Shown: positions 51,401 to 63,200 of the stretch, piece by piece
Position numbering within the stretch: the first letter of the stretch is position 1
How the letters are laid out: the number at the start of each line of letters is the position of its first letter
Assembly: GCA_914767715.1 (NCBI GenBank)
Contig: OU612068.1
Location: forward strand, 9,672,001 to 9,736,000
Length of the DNA stretch: 64,000 nucleotides
Direction: 5' to 3'
Origin: Membranipora membranacea
Lineage: Eukaryota > Bryozoa > Gymnolaemata > Cheilostomatida > Membraniporidae
Position numbers and translations under genes: made by a program
Notes under the pieces: generated by a model
Database searches by the model: none
The model's input: the letters and a program-made list of their open reading frames with translations, nothing else
What the model was told of the DNA's origin: nothing

Positions 51401-52813
51401 GTTGAGTTTTTTTGTGCCTACATCATTGTTCATCGATAATGTGTTTACAATAGAATGAAATGGAAGAGATAACTTCAGATCAGGGTGAAATCACCCCTGT
51501 CGAGACAGTCGTAGAAATAGATCATGATAATGACTCAGTAGAGGTAAAAATTGCTCTCCCCCCCCCCCTCAGTCACACCCCCTGAATCAAAATTGAAGAA
51601 CAACGAATGAAAGTCCTCAAAAACTAAGTAACAGGGCCTTACTTAACAGAACAGAACTTCTGGTCTTCTGGCATCAATACATCATTAAGTGAATTCTTTG
51701 CTGTGAACAGGTCAATAAATGACAATGTATATGATCATCTCTTTTCATCTACACAAGATCACCCCTGCCTGTTTCACCGTTAATTTATGATTTCTCAAGT
51801 CCGTTTCCTCTCCTTGCCCCTCAATTTGTAGAGTTTTGCATGAAGTTGATTTTCATAAACCACACAATTAGTATAACGACACTATAGAGAGTGTATTCAA
51901 TCCTATCACACCGAGGAGAGCTCTCGACAACAAGGAGCTTACACAATATTGCCTGTGTTGACAGTTGTCCCCCCTGCACTCTTAAAGACAACTTACATAT
52001 GAGGAGTAGGAGAAGCAACTCCTGGCCCAAGTTAATTAGCTCAAATTTGATGTTCCCCAAACCATGCTCTCCCACATCTCACTGACACGCTAACATGCAC
52101 ATGGTTCTGTGGATTTTTCTTTAAATATTGCTAAATTCTTATTCGCAGCCTTATAAACATGTTCGTATTAGTCTTCTCTCATCAAACATTGATTGTAGCT
52201 GCTGACAGTAAGCATCCTTGAATACACCTTATGCCATCATCTAAAGAACCATTTAAAGGGCAACCAAGGTTTCAAACATCTTCTCATTGATGGCCATTGA
52301 TTGATAGCAGATTGCACCTTCTGCATGGGGAAAAAGACAAATTATAATTCGGATGATTATTCAGCCAGAATTCTTGTGAAACATTTCTTCCATCAGGTAC
52401 TCAAACTCAGCTAAAAGAGAATACCACATAGCAGTTTCCTGTTCCTGTTATTATTTAGCCTGTGCTCTATAATTATTACAGCAAAGTCTTGGAACCTCCC
52501 CTAAACTGAAGTGTTACCCGGCTTAGAGTCAGCAACTACTTTGAGTTTTGCATCGCGTAATGCACAAAGCTGATGCTGCCCAGCACATTATTTGCTACCC
52601 ATTAATGCATTGCTGCGTAACCTTGGTTGCCCTTTAAAGTGTATATTGAGGAGTTCTTAACTGGTTTTGTTTTTATTACAGGGTCAGAGGAAGGTCATCA
52701 GTGGCGGAACAGAAAACCCTGCTTTTATTCCTGAAGCTGATTACGATAACAACGGTAAAAATGGACGATTAGTCGCTAATGGTAAAAATGGCAATGACTA
52801 TGTGTATTTCTAA
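36406..52813 (+). CDS. Transmembrane mucin with EGF and SEA domains
   Basis: Predicted single-pass surface mucin, 1290 aa. Exons: 36406-36502, 39482-39589, 39995-40087, 40493-42571, 43304-43420, 43737-43871, 44101-44235, 44499-44608, 44766-44824, 45009-45109, 45466-45615, 46356-46476, 46908-46972, 50148-50235, 50700-50892, 51454-51543, 52682-52813. Order: signal peptide (about 1-23, [13 protein letters not shown]), Ser/Thr/Pro-rich region (about 33-792) with very many Thr and N-glycosylation sites, EGF (793-831), two calcium-binding-type EGFs (DIDEC, DLDEC; 832-921), SEA domain (about 922-1011) with the autocleavage-like [10 protein letters not shown], a Cys-rich module (1012-1061), an EGF preceded by a Val-Asp repeat (1062-1123), a membrane helix (about 1125-1150), and a 138-residue tail with ENPAF and C-terminal VYF, a possible class II PDZ ligand. 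The architecture resembles MUC13/MUC3/MUC17, but orthology is not implied. The stop is TAA at 52811. Confidence 0.9.
36503..39481. other. Mucin intron 1 (3.0 kb)
   Basis: Separates the signal-peptide exon from the first Thr-rich exon. No coding exon recognised. It holds a C9 tract near 37969 and a G+C-rich repeat at about 38410-38490, shared in part with 48905-49110. Confidence 0.45.
38410..38490. repeat. G+C-rich interspersed repeat, intron copy
   Basis: Contains CTGAGCCCCCCAGACTCTTG followed by CCTCTGCCCC. Near-identical pieces occur in reverse orientation at 48905-49110 (GAGTCTGGGGGCTCAGACTA), and a looser match lies near 55775 (CAAACTCTTGCCC). This local composition stands out from the A+T-rich surroundings; it looks like a dispersed repeat of unknown type. 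Confidence 0.5.
40806..42571 (+). repeat. Three-fold internal repeat of about 680 bp in the mucin domain
   Basis: The block starting at GGTGGCGG recurs at 40806, 41484 and 42165, spacing 678 and 681 bp. Each copy encodes a stretch like [13 protein letters not shown] followed by a Ser-Gly/Ala-Pro-Lys/Thr-Gln-rich segment. Between them [10 protein letters not shown] and [10 protein letters not shown] mark the other part of the unit. The units are clearly diverged, so the duplication is not recent. Long antisense frames across this exon only reflect its composition. Confidence 0.8.
46355..46396 (+). repeat. Coding hexamer repeat GATGTN, seven copies
   Basis: Seven consecutive GATGT(A/T/G) hexamers straddle the acceptor of mucin exon 12 and encode alternating Asp and Val directly before the last EGF domain. 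The first G is the final base of the acceptor AG, so the tract extends over the splice site. Confidence 0.9.
46973..50147. other. Mucin intron 13 (3.2 kb)
   Basis: Lies between the last extracellular EGF exon and the membrane-helix exon. It contains a G9 tract near 48385, a family B-like scrap (AACTTGATCTAGGATCAAAC, about 48421-48440), the G+C-rich repeat at 48905-49110 and a G14 run. No convincing exon. Confidence 0.45.
48905..49110. repeat. G+C-rich repeat with G14 homopolymer
   Basis: GAGTCTGGGGGCTCAGACTA at the left and CAGTCTGAGGGGCTCAGACT at the right are near-direct repeats. Between them, 14 consecutive G residues (49057-49070) are flanked by CTCGCC and GGCGAG, an inverted pair. Related sequence, inverted, at 38410-38490. 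The G run is a likely site of assembly or sequencing error. Confidence 0.55.
50971..51025. mobile_element. Family C fold-back relative in mucin intron 15
   Basis: AGCTGGTAGTGACATT and its imperfect complement AATGTCGGTACCAGC bound a short palindrome containing TTATTATCAACCA, as in 9437-9562. It is a shorter, diverged copy. Just downstream (51043-51090) is a run of TATATA and its inverse. Confidence 0.55.
52252..52638. mobile_element. Inverted-repeat element in the last mucin intron
   Basis: The ends TTTAAAGGGCAACCAAGGTT and its exact reverse complement form a 20-bp perfect terminal inverted repeat enclosing 387 bp of non-coding sequence. The right end lies 43 bases before the final exon. No clear target duplication. 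Confidence 0.75.
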
Positions 52814-54258
52814 ATGATACAGAGCTTCCTGGCTGCGAAGAACTATATTCAATCAGTATCCACTTCAACTTAATTATTCATGATAAATGTTTTCTGTGAG
52901 CATCAAATGGACAAGGCAAGAATGTTCATTTCCATTTACTGAGCTTAGGAGTTATCCACCTATTGATATTGGGCACACAAGTCCAAAAGATATTTTATCA
53001 GCACACACAATCTGCCACAGTCGCATGCTTGCAGGTCTACCAGCTTTCAAATCAAATCCACAGTTTTTATGGTGCCAGTGATGTACTGCTTCATCATAAG
53101 AATTATAAATAGGTACACTGCCAAAGCTGCTGAGTTTTTTAGATCTTGCAGCACTTCTATCCTATGAATGTATACCATTTCCACACCTCCTCATTGACTC
53201 TAAGTCATACCATGAATTTAAATGCAAGATGATGGCGATATGGACAAATGCTAATTTTCGCTCCATCGAAAAATGATGCCATAATTGTCAAATTTTCTAT
53301 TGGACATTGGTGACTTATATATATGATTACACCCTTGATATTCACTGGGAATACATATTTATATATATACTGTTTGCAGCTCATAGAGTGTATCTGTTGC
53401 TTTTACATTGACGGTAGATGAGTCCTTGTCCCCATTTGATGGCCCATGCCGTCGAAATGTCGGAGAAGATGGGCATCAATCAACTTAGTTTTAATGATGA
53501 GGCAACTCCTAAAACTCAGTCTTGACCACAAGAACAGAATTCTCATTAATCGTTGAAACTATTACTAGCACAGCAATCATTTTTCGAGTTGTATTATTTC
53601 ACAGTGATAAAATAATTTAAAAATACAGTGTTGTTATCTTAGTAAGCTCACTAAAATATCATTAGGATTAGGATATGCAAATTACAGAAATGAAATCATA
53701 GTTTCATATTTTCTGAGACGGAAAGATGTCATGACACATAAGTGGACAAGTTACTCTTGGACATAAATAGACAAACGATCATCTACAAAGACAGAAACAA
53801 TCTTGTAACTTTGGTTAACAAAATAGTTAGGAACGAAAAAAAGTGTTTTTGTAATCATAAATATGTACTACATACAATTGTTATGCATAGAAGAAAGAAA
53901 CAAATACAATCTCAAACTTGTGATGAGCTAGTGATGAAAGTTGATGACAGATCCTCTTAGAATCAACCTGTGCGTTATGTCTTATATCCAGTAGGTTAGA
54001 ACATTTAATATTGAATGGATGAGAGGCCAACTGTGCAATGAAAGTTTGACTCCAAAGACTATTCTTACACATTTATAATAAGACAGTTCACGAAGTCCTG
54101 TGAGATCATATTCAATCTTTCAGCATTTAAAAAATATCATACATTAATACGAAGTCTTTATGCTTTTCATAAACAAATGAAACGAAATAGTGAATCAGCA
54201 ATCTTAGGACTTGCTTCACGCCTTTGACTAGGTTGTAAATCAACCCTTCTCAGCTTAC
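52814..54258. other. Convergent 3' regions of mucin and the right-edge gene
   Basis: Contains both 3' UTRs, with no gene in between that I can support. No strong AATAAA close to either stop was found. Confidence 0.45.
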
Positions 54259-57200
54259 TCAGAAAGATAACACATAGGGGGAGGGCTGTATGGACTGCAC
54301 TGTACTCTTATAGAACTGTGAGCTTGTACCTATTAAGTGTACTCGTCTGTTATCCATCGATATCCTGAAATTGAGAGGAATTAAATAAGCTGAAAATATT
54401 ACAATAGTGAGAAAATGTTTCCACAGCTCATTTACTTTCAATTTATGAGTTGTCCTCTCAATAAAGGAAAGCAGACAACTTGAGTTTGATACAGCTTCAA
54501 ACCCTTGATACAACCACTCCCTGATACAACTTTCTCCGTGTCTCTCTGGGTACAATTTAGTTGATTGTAGAATATTACACAAAAGCACAGCTGACTTTGT
54601 ATCTTAGATGTGAATAATAAAATGGCAAATAACAGATTAGCTGAGAGGAAGGAGTAATGATGGTGTTCTGATAACAAGTGTTATGTTTGTCCCTTTGTCT
54701 TACACAAATTAGGTGCTACATTTCCACGCTAAGCTAACAGCAAGATTCAATATATGATAATGTGAGTGATGGACACTTACGTAGTTACACCATTGTATAG
54801 ACCGTATGGGTTTATTCCCTCCATGTACATGAGGCCGAAGCAGGAATATAAGGATTTCAGTGATGTGAAGTCGTCTTCTTTGGCTTGATTATAAACGACA
54901 CCGATAACTTTTCTGCAAAGCAAAGAATGTGCTTTTAATAAATAATAGAGCAAGAACTAGTCCATCCTATTTGGTTTTATCTTGATTCTTTTTTAATTGG
55001 AAAACGATAACAGCATCAATGCTACATGGCGTCAATTAAAAAAGCATTAATTTCAAAGATTCAAACCGCATGTAGGCCTAATTGTTGCACAGTCATCATT
55101 TGTCGCATGAATCTATAAGTATTTTCAAGCTGAAATTTGCCAACTAATAAGCAGGTTAATAGAAAGACATGGTAGCTAGATTTGTTTAAATCATTTAAAG
55201 TTTAAAGTGTTTAGGAAAGCAAAAAACAACCACTGTTCAATAGCAATAGCAATGTACAAAAAACTAAATTTACTTGCACACTTGACATTATTGAATAATG
55301 TAATCTGTTTCAAAGTGTGAAAACCCAGGGTCAAGAAGGGTCTAGAGTATGTTATCTCCCCTGTAACAGATCCACACTAAAATGATGATCCACTTACAGT
55401 CTAACAGTAAGTCTAGCTTGCCTAGGACAGTTACAAGGCTGCTCTAGTAACAGAAGAAATGATTAAAAAACCAGTATTGTTTGAAGGTAGCGTAGTCGAA
55501 GATAGTTTAATGTTAATCTGTAACAGGGGAGATAACATACTCTAGACTCTTCTAGACCCTGGGTTTTCGCACTTTGAATTAGGTTACGTCATCCAATAAT
55601 GTCCTTTGGCGAAAAAACTAACTTTCTTTATTCATTACTATGGCAAAGCTTTCATATGAGCAGTGGTTGTTTTTTGCTTTCCTAAACGCTTTAAAAGCTG
55701 TCTGCCAAATTTGAATCAGAGTATTTTCCCATTTGTATGGCACACTTCGTACAGGAAACTACAGGGTCAGTAGTTTGAGACCCAAACTCTTGCCCGTTGT
55801 CCGGCGGCCCCCTGGCCAGGGTCACTGGAGCATAGCACTCAACCAGCTTTATTTTTGTAACTTCTATTCTACCTGCGACGTTTTATGCAGCCAATATCAT
55901 TATAAATAATAAGGCTGCTGCCAGATATGAGATGGTAGGATGGTCACACAGCACAAACACACTGACATCAAGACTTCACTATCAACATGTGTATCTCTGA
56001 TCGTCAGAGTTAATTTAGTGTGAGTACCTAACATGTTCCTGCCCCAAATTAATGAAATTGGCCACAGGTCGTCACACTGAATTACTCCTGATGTTACTCA
56101 TTCTAAGTGAATAAACTCAGCCTCTATCGATCAGAGATATACATGCAATAGTATATTATGTCATCAGTTTGCTTCACAAATATCATTACTCACTTATCGG
56201 CTGGGAGGAAGGGAGCCAGTAACTTGGCAGATCCCGGATCTTTCCTATTTTTACAAATTGTCATGTCATGCTCGGTTGTGAAGTAGGCTGTCTTCAGACT
56301 ATCGATGACAAACTGGTCAAAGTTTACAACTTCTTCCATATTCAACGGCACTGCTGTTAAATTCAGGCTAAAAAAAGATGGGACGAAAAATTCAAAAGAT
56401 CTTCATCCTATTGTAAGAGTACATTGTAAGCTTGGTAAGGGTCAGGCGAGATTGTCACTTGCCAGAAAACTTTGAGCCTCATCAAAATTGTTTGTGTATC
56501 CTTTCAGTCATAACAATGTTGATCCACTTCACATTACACAAAAAGTTACAAAATGCTTTAGGTTATCAGGCTATTTGATTGCAACAAGCGATCGGCAAAA
56601 ATGTAGGCCATGGGGATATATTTTGGACTGCTTCTTGAGCGCCATTGATTATCCGGTCAATGATGGTATCCAAGATTCTAACCACATTGCTTCCATCATG
56701 TTTATTTCGTACCACGTATAATGCTATGCTGACCATACTGTTGTGTAAGGCTCCAAAAAAATAATTTGGCTTCTACGTCGATGATGTTTTAATCTTAATT
56801 GAATACCAAGAGGTAGCAATCCTGATGAGGATTCTTTTGGTGGGAAGCAAACCTTGTCAAGATAAAGGAAGTGATTAGCCGGAATATAATTTTATTATTG
56901 AAAATTCATTCGGATAGTTGGAGTGAAATTACTATTGTATATAATATAATTAGCTTTAGAGGCGGAGGGATAGAGGGCATGACTTGGTGATTTTATTAGT
57001 GTTGCATAAGTGAAAACAAAAACTTTTATGTTTTATTTTATTGCTGTACTGCCAACTATTTTTTTCAGACTGCATAGTTGATAGAAGTCAAGCTTTTTAT
57101 AGTATGTATTGCCGTACATATGTTTGGTTGATTTTACTGAAAATTCATGTATATGCAGCTCTGTATATTTATTATATGCAGCACTGTATAAAATTATATT

Positions 57201-60200
57201 TGCCACATCCAAGGAGTTTTTATTTTTAAAAGCTTGCACCTCTTTTTATCTGTAAACATCTCTGGAAAGAGTGAATTTAATAAAACTAACAAACATATAT
57301 CATATTTACCTGGCAGCTGTTCGTGGCATACTCATAGCTAGATTAGATAGAGGCTGACTCTGAGCGGAGTAAGCTGTAGAGCTAAAGTAGCCTGCCCTTG
57401 ATATCTCCGGTACGATATACTTATACTGCTTACTGGTACCTTTAGTAAACCACTGCTGAATCGACCTGCGAAAAAAAAAGACGTTGTTGGTTATTTTATC
57501 ACATAATAGGCAAAAGCGGACATGGGCAGTGGAAAGAAAATTAATGTAATGTAAAGATCCCCTACGGCCTACACAGTAGCTCTCAACTGTGTGTGGGATT
57601 TCACATTGATTTTAAATTTTCTTTCCACTGCACATGTCGGGCTTTTGCCTTTTGTAAACCACTGCTGAATTAACCCGTTTCAAAATAGAACTTTTTGATT
57701 AATTTCTTCCAAATTATTATCAGTTTGATGTGTACAATCTTTGTCCCATCTTTTGACACTTAAACCACTAGGTGGCTCAATATTACTTATGCATCACATT
57801 ATTCTCTGATTCTTCACCTCAGTAACGATATGCTTCTTTAAAAAATTGGTCCACTCTAAGTGCATTATATGTCTATCGCAGTAGAGGCCTTCCTAAAAAA
57901 ACGCTCGCATAAAATTAACCCTGAAAAGGGTGTGATATTTGACGTCACAGAGCTGTTAGTGCACTGTGTTGATAGAAATTCTTCAAAAACTTTAGCTAAA
58001 TAGGTCACGCATCAACATCTTTGTTGACTACACACAGTATCCTAGTGGATGGGGTTATGTCTACATGGCCAATGTTTTATAATCTTTGACAAGGCTCTCC
58101 TCACATAAAATATCACATTGCTGTCAAAACAAACATAATAAATTACCTCATCGATGACTGCATAATATGCTCACATAGTAAGGATATATCCTTACTCTGT
58201 GATATGCTCATCATATAAACATCCATGACCATAGAATGATACAAGCCCCAATTCACATAGCCAGAGTTAGTTTATTAGCGACGATCAATTTGTCTAACAT
58301 TATTCACCACACGTTATTAAATTTACGATCCTTAGTTTTGGGCAAAATATTTCGATGGCAATAATGTCGTCAGATGACTGATGTTATCTAAGTGACGAAT
58401 CTGTTGATTCAGAAAATGAAGCTTCTGGGGCCATTCTAGAGGAATGGGGCAGGCAACTGATGGTGAAGGAATATGTTTCTTCACAAGAACTGACCGTGGA
58501 GGATATGCATGCAGAGGTAGGCTTGTTTCTCAAGCGGAATGACAATAATATTTCAATGGACATTACAATAATTGATGACAAATAGATTTTGATTTACATA
58601 ACCAGCAAAAATTTGTGTCTTGGTTGATGTTTTGTGTTCTGGCCATTTTTTACAAAATATCAAGAATCTTTGTCACAGTTAGCCGCAGCACAGTATTTTT
58701 CGGATTTACCATGGCTCGCCATCTACCCAGCACATTATTTAGAATTTTATCATCACATAGAATTTTTGTCTGCTGATAAAGTTTGATCAATTAAAAATCT
58801 CCAATTATAAATATACAATGGATGGCGAACAGCAGGTCCTCAGTAAAGTTCACATAATTATACATAAGGCATACTATAAGCTTGTCAGTTTCAAGAATAT
58901 GAGAACAGTAACACAGTTAATGTCTAAAGCTTTATCTAAAGTCTAAAGCTATAACAAATTTGAATGCTAATGTCTAAAAATTCTTGATCTCCTTTCCCTT
59001 CGCCTTATTTTCACTAACTTCGTGCAGCCGATGACTCAGCTATCGCGGATTATTTTATTATCTGACCTGCGTCTTACCTCAGTTTATAGTATGTGTCATT
59101 TATTCTCAATCGAACACACACACACACACACACTGCCGTCAATGCTGCCGTGCTTGTTGTAATATAATTTCAAAGTTTGTTTACTTAGCCAGTGGATTTC
59201 AGTGGAGTATTGATTCAATGGGGGCCTTTCATAGAATACCTTACTACACAATATAGCCTTAGTTTAGTGCTCTGTGTTGACCTACATTTGCAGAAATCAC
59301 ACAAATAAGCTGACTTTTTAGACCATCATATCTCAAATTTGGAGATGGGGATGCCAGTGCCCTTCCATGAGATGTGGGTGCATAGGCTCATAGCGGAAAT
59401 TGAAAATCAGCACCATGGATTTTCTGCTGTATTGAATACAAGATAGCTCTGTTTGTTTTGATTTTACAATAGGCTGATCACTCAAACAGCTCTCTGACGG
59501 CACAAAACGTTAGCCTGGCTTGATGTGAGTGTTTTCGGGAAGGCCTCTACTGCAATAGATATAAAATGCACTAAGAGTGGACCAATTTTCAAAAGAAGCA
59601 CATCATTACGGAGCTGAAGAATCAGAGAATAATTTTATACATGAATAAAATTGATCCACCTAGTTGTTTAATTAAAAGCATCGTTTACTATAAAAGTGAT
59701 TACGATGGCAAAAGTAAATCTATAAAAGGACTTCACAAATTTGATAATGTTGACAAGTAATAAATGCACAAAGATATTTCAAAGTGCATAACACCTAGCC
59801 TCGTCCAACAATGTCCAACAATAATTCTTTCATTTTTGTGGAACTGATCAACGCTGGCAGGTATAATCAAAACTAACTTCGAAAATTGCTAGATTCAAAC
59901 TCAAATAGAATTACCCTCCATCTATAGAATTATTTTTGCCATCGTAATCACTTTTATAATAAACAATGCTTTTAATAAAGTGTCAAAAGATAGGGCTTTA
60001 GGGTAGGTCGCTGAATTTGAACATTTTGGTATTTTTGGTCAAGGATGTCAGTTTGGGTTATAGCCATTGCCATACATCACACATTATCACACCAACAACC
60101 AACAATTGAAAATCTTCTTTTTCAAAATATCATTCTACCGACCAGCATATCCCTCAATGATTTGTCATAACGATGATAACTTAAAAACCGGACCTCCTGT

Positions 60201-63200
60201 TTCATTCTGTGAGTTCAAAAACATAAAGGCCATTTTGCTAAATTCGTTGATGAACATATTATATAGATATAAATGCATATTAACTTATTTTTATGTGTGC
60301 CCAACCAGATGAAAATTCCTACCGAGATCAATTTAAATTTAAATATTAAAATGACTTCATTGTCAAAAATCTAGTTGTCGCTGAATAAATTTCAAAACTC
60401 AAACAAGTGATTTTTTAGTTCAGTTCATTTACCTTGGTCAAATTAGGGAACAATTAAAAATTCTTGTTATTTTCATAAGAAAAAAAATTGGCAAAATTTG
60501 TAATTATTTAAAACCTCATATATGTTGTCTCATCAAACAAGTAACAACATCTAAAAAGCAAGATTCGAATGAGGTGAATTTATCATGGCGGGAACAATGG
60601 AAACTTAACGGAATCAAAAATTTCAGCCTGATGGGCATTGCTAAACCTGATTTCTGTACACGTTTATCTATTGGATGTTACCTCTGAGAACAGCAGGTTG
60701 CTTCCTTGTCTTTTATTTCGCTGTCGTAGAATGTTTTGGGTATGAGGAATGCTTGACCAGGGAACTGTGAGACCACGTGTACCATAGATGGATCGGCAGC
60801 AACGTTTGTGAAGCCTGAAATAGAAATTCACAAAGAAGTTATATCATGAACTTATAGTTAACATTATTATCATTTTTATTCTGCGTTTTTATTGAGGTTT
60901 TCACATATAACTTTTTAGTTTGTTTATATATATTGTATATAAACAAACTAAAAAATAACAACATTTTGACCTCATAAATGGAAAGAAAAAAACAGATATA
61001 TACGCACAAAGATAATGAATAGTTGGGAGAATAAGTTTTTCCCCCATCTTTACATCCGGGTTAGTTAAAGTCCTCACACGTTATCAAGCCGTGGTAGTGT
61101 AGTGGCATCCCATTATCAACCACCACCCCACCAACGTGATTGGGATGTGTGTGATATGGAGTGCCATTACGAGCAATTAATTCATTCATAGATTAATATA
61201 TAATAGAATAATAACAATATAAGAATTGTAATAACAATATAAGAATTGTAATAATATAATGATAATATCATAAATACACAATGTACATCCTGCACTGGGA
61301 GAAACAATTAGCCTTTGTGATTTATATAGATATTGAATAGATATTGAATAGATGATATTAATAATGATAATGTCTCATGTTCCCATATATACTGTAAGTG
61401 TCTAACCAAAATTATGAAATTTTAATGGTAATTGCTGTGTCACCCTCTGATGGTTATACAACCTCTTTCCAGAATCACTTATTTGGACATTATTATTTAT
61501 TTTGGACTTGAGGAAATCTCTTTGGTTTTTTGACACTTGTGGCTGCTCAAGGGCAGTCAATGTTACGCCAATATCCTTTATTTATCATAAAGGTTCATAA
61601 ATAGGCTGCACATTATTTTTAGAGGCGTTGATAGTGCAAACTAGCCAAGGAGTACATCTTTAAACATCATTCCTATGTCAATATTGCGAAAAATGCCACA
61701 AAGAATTCGGCTCTTAACATCTTTGAATGAAAGATCCTTCCTAGACAGTAGACACTTCAGTTTTTTTTCTTATCAATTCTGCTTGCTCATTGGCCTAAAT
61801 CATGGTTAAATTCATCCAATAAAATCCATGGTGGTGGTTAGGGATAAATACTACAGTGGCATTGACAACAAGGATTTGATTTTAGCTGATGAATGTTGAT
61901 AGATGAATTTATTTTTAGGCATTGCCGTATTGCAGTAAGCGGATCCGCCTTACAAAATGATTTTTAAAAATTATAACGAGAGGCCTGCTTGTAAGCCATA
62001 TAGCTGCTCTCCTCAAATTAAAAGAAAATATGATAAACAATCCCCCCCCTCCCCTTCTGAGCAACTACAATTCCAATGAAGAATTTTCAATATGGAAAAA
62101 AATTAATACTAAAGAACAGAAAACATGATTCTTGGAGGCAGCTTGTTCTGGTTCCAACTAAGTTTTCAAATCCCTCAATATTTTATATCAAATAGTTCTT
62201 AGTTGGATTATTGTAAATTAACCTATTCATTGTGCACAACAATGGGTCACTTATTTTAGCTTATTGTCAAATATCAATATTGGGATGTTCATATTTCATA
62301 ACCCCTCTGAGCCTATGAAATCATTTTTTTGTTTCATGGAAGCAGGCATATAGATTTTTGGATTGAGAGGAGTGCATATTTTGGGCAAAATAAAACAAGT
62401 TTAGCTTCAAAATTTGAATAACTCAAGATGTTAAATCAAGTTTAACAGTAGTTTTGATGGATATTGAGATAATCAGCTGCTTTTCATTGCGCTGCAATTC
62501 AAACTAAATATGATGATGTAACGGCTTTGTCACCCAGGATTTTAAATCCTGTTAAAATTGATTATGTCGGTGTCAATACAAGACCAATGTGGTACATCTT
62601 GATTCCCACGATAATTCTGGGGATTGTAATACATTAAAGGCTAGAAGCTGTTTTATGTTTGTCACAGAAAGCACTTTAAAAATAGCAGATAAAATCCTAA
62701 AAATAACTAATATAAGTATTCATTGGGTTCCGGGTTTCCTTTATTTAACTACTACATGTCCTCATGTCCTCATGTAGTCATCTTTGAGTGCATAATTCAA
62801 AAATTGTATTTTTGGCCTTTGGGACTAAGTTAGTATTTAATAGGTTTTAACTGTCAAAATGATGAAATTCATGTCAAGGCTTGATACTACCATTAATTAT
62901 CACAAGTTAATTTTAGTGGGACTACTTTGCGCTGGCAATTCTGGTTTGATTCAAATAAATAGTTGTGAGGCGTCTGAGCCAGATGCTCCCAGTTATTGAC
63001 AGCTCCTATTCTTTTGCATGGGCACCGGTGGCTTAAATTTTATAAATTGCCATCACAATAATGAGAAATTAAATTAAATATAATTGAGGATTTGGAAATT
63101 GCTAATCAAGGAATAGCTTCAATTAGAATGAAAAATCAAGGAAATCGGACCAGTAGTTCTCAAGTTAGTATCTTCGGCGAGACATGACCTTAATGCCATG

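Larger units (their letters stand above)
57749..59990. mobile_element. 2.2 kb inverted-repeat transposon, right arm split by a nested element
   Basis: The left arm (57749-57893) reads TCTTTTGACACTTAAACC, then ACTAGGTGG, ATTATTCTCTGATTCTTCA, AAATTGGTCCACTCT and GCAGTAGAGGCCTTCC. The right arm repeats all of these inverted: 59538-59671, then its outermost GTGTCAAAAGA at 59980-59990. The two right pieces are separated by the element at 59672-59975. The interior (57894-59537) has a plus-strand acidic reading frame, 58364-58585, beginning MSSDD, interrupted by one TGA, then SDESVDSENEASGAILEEWG. It may be the decayed N-terminus of a transposase, but no catalytic motif is visible. Confidence 0.65.

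Noticed and set aside
58364-58585. Host gene exon
   Set aside because: It lies between the arms of an inverted-repeat element, has an in-frame TGA and no splice continuity with the neighbouring exons. Better seen as part of the element.
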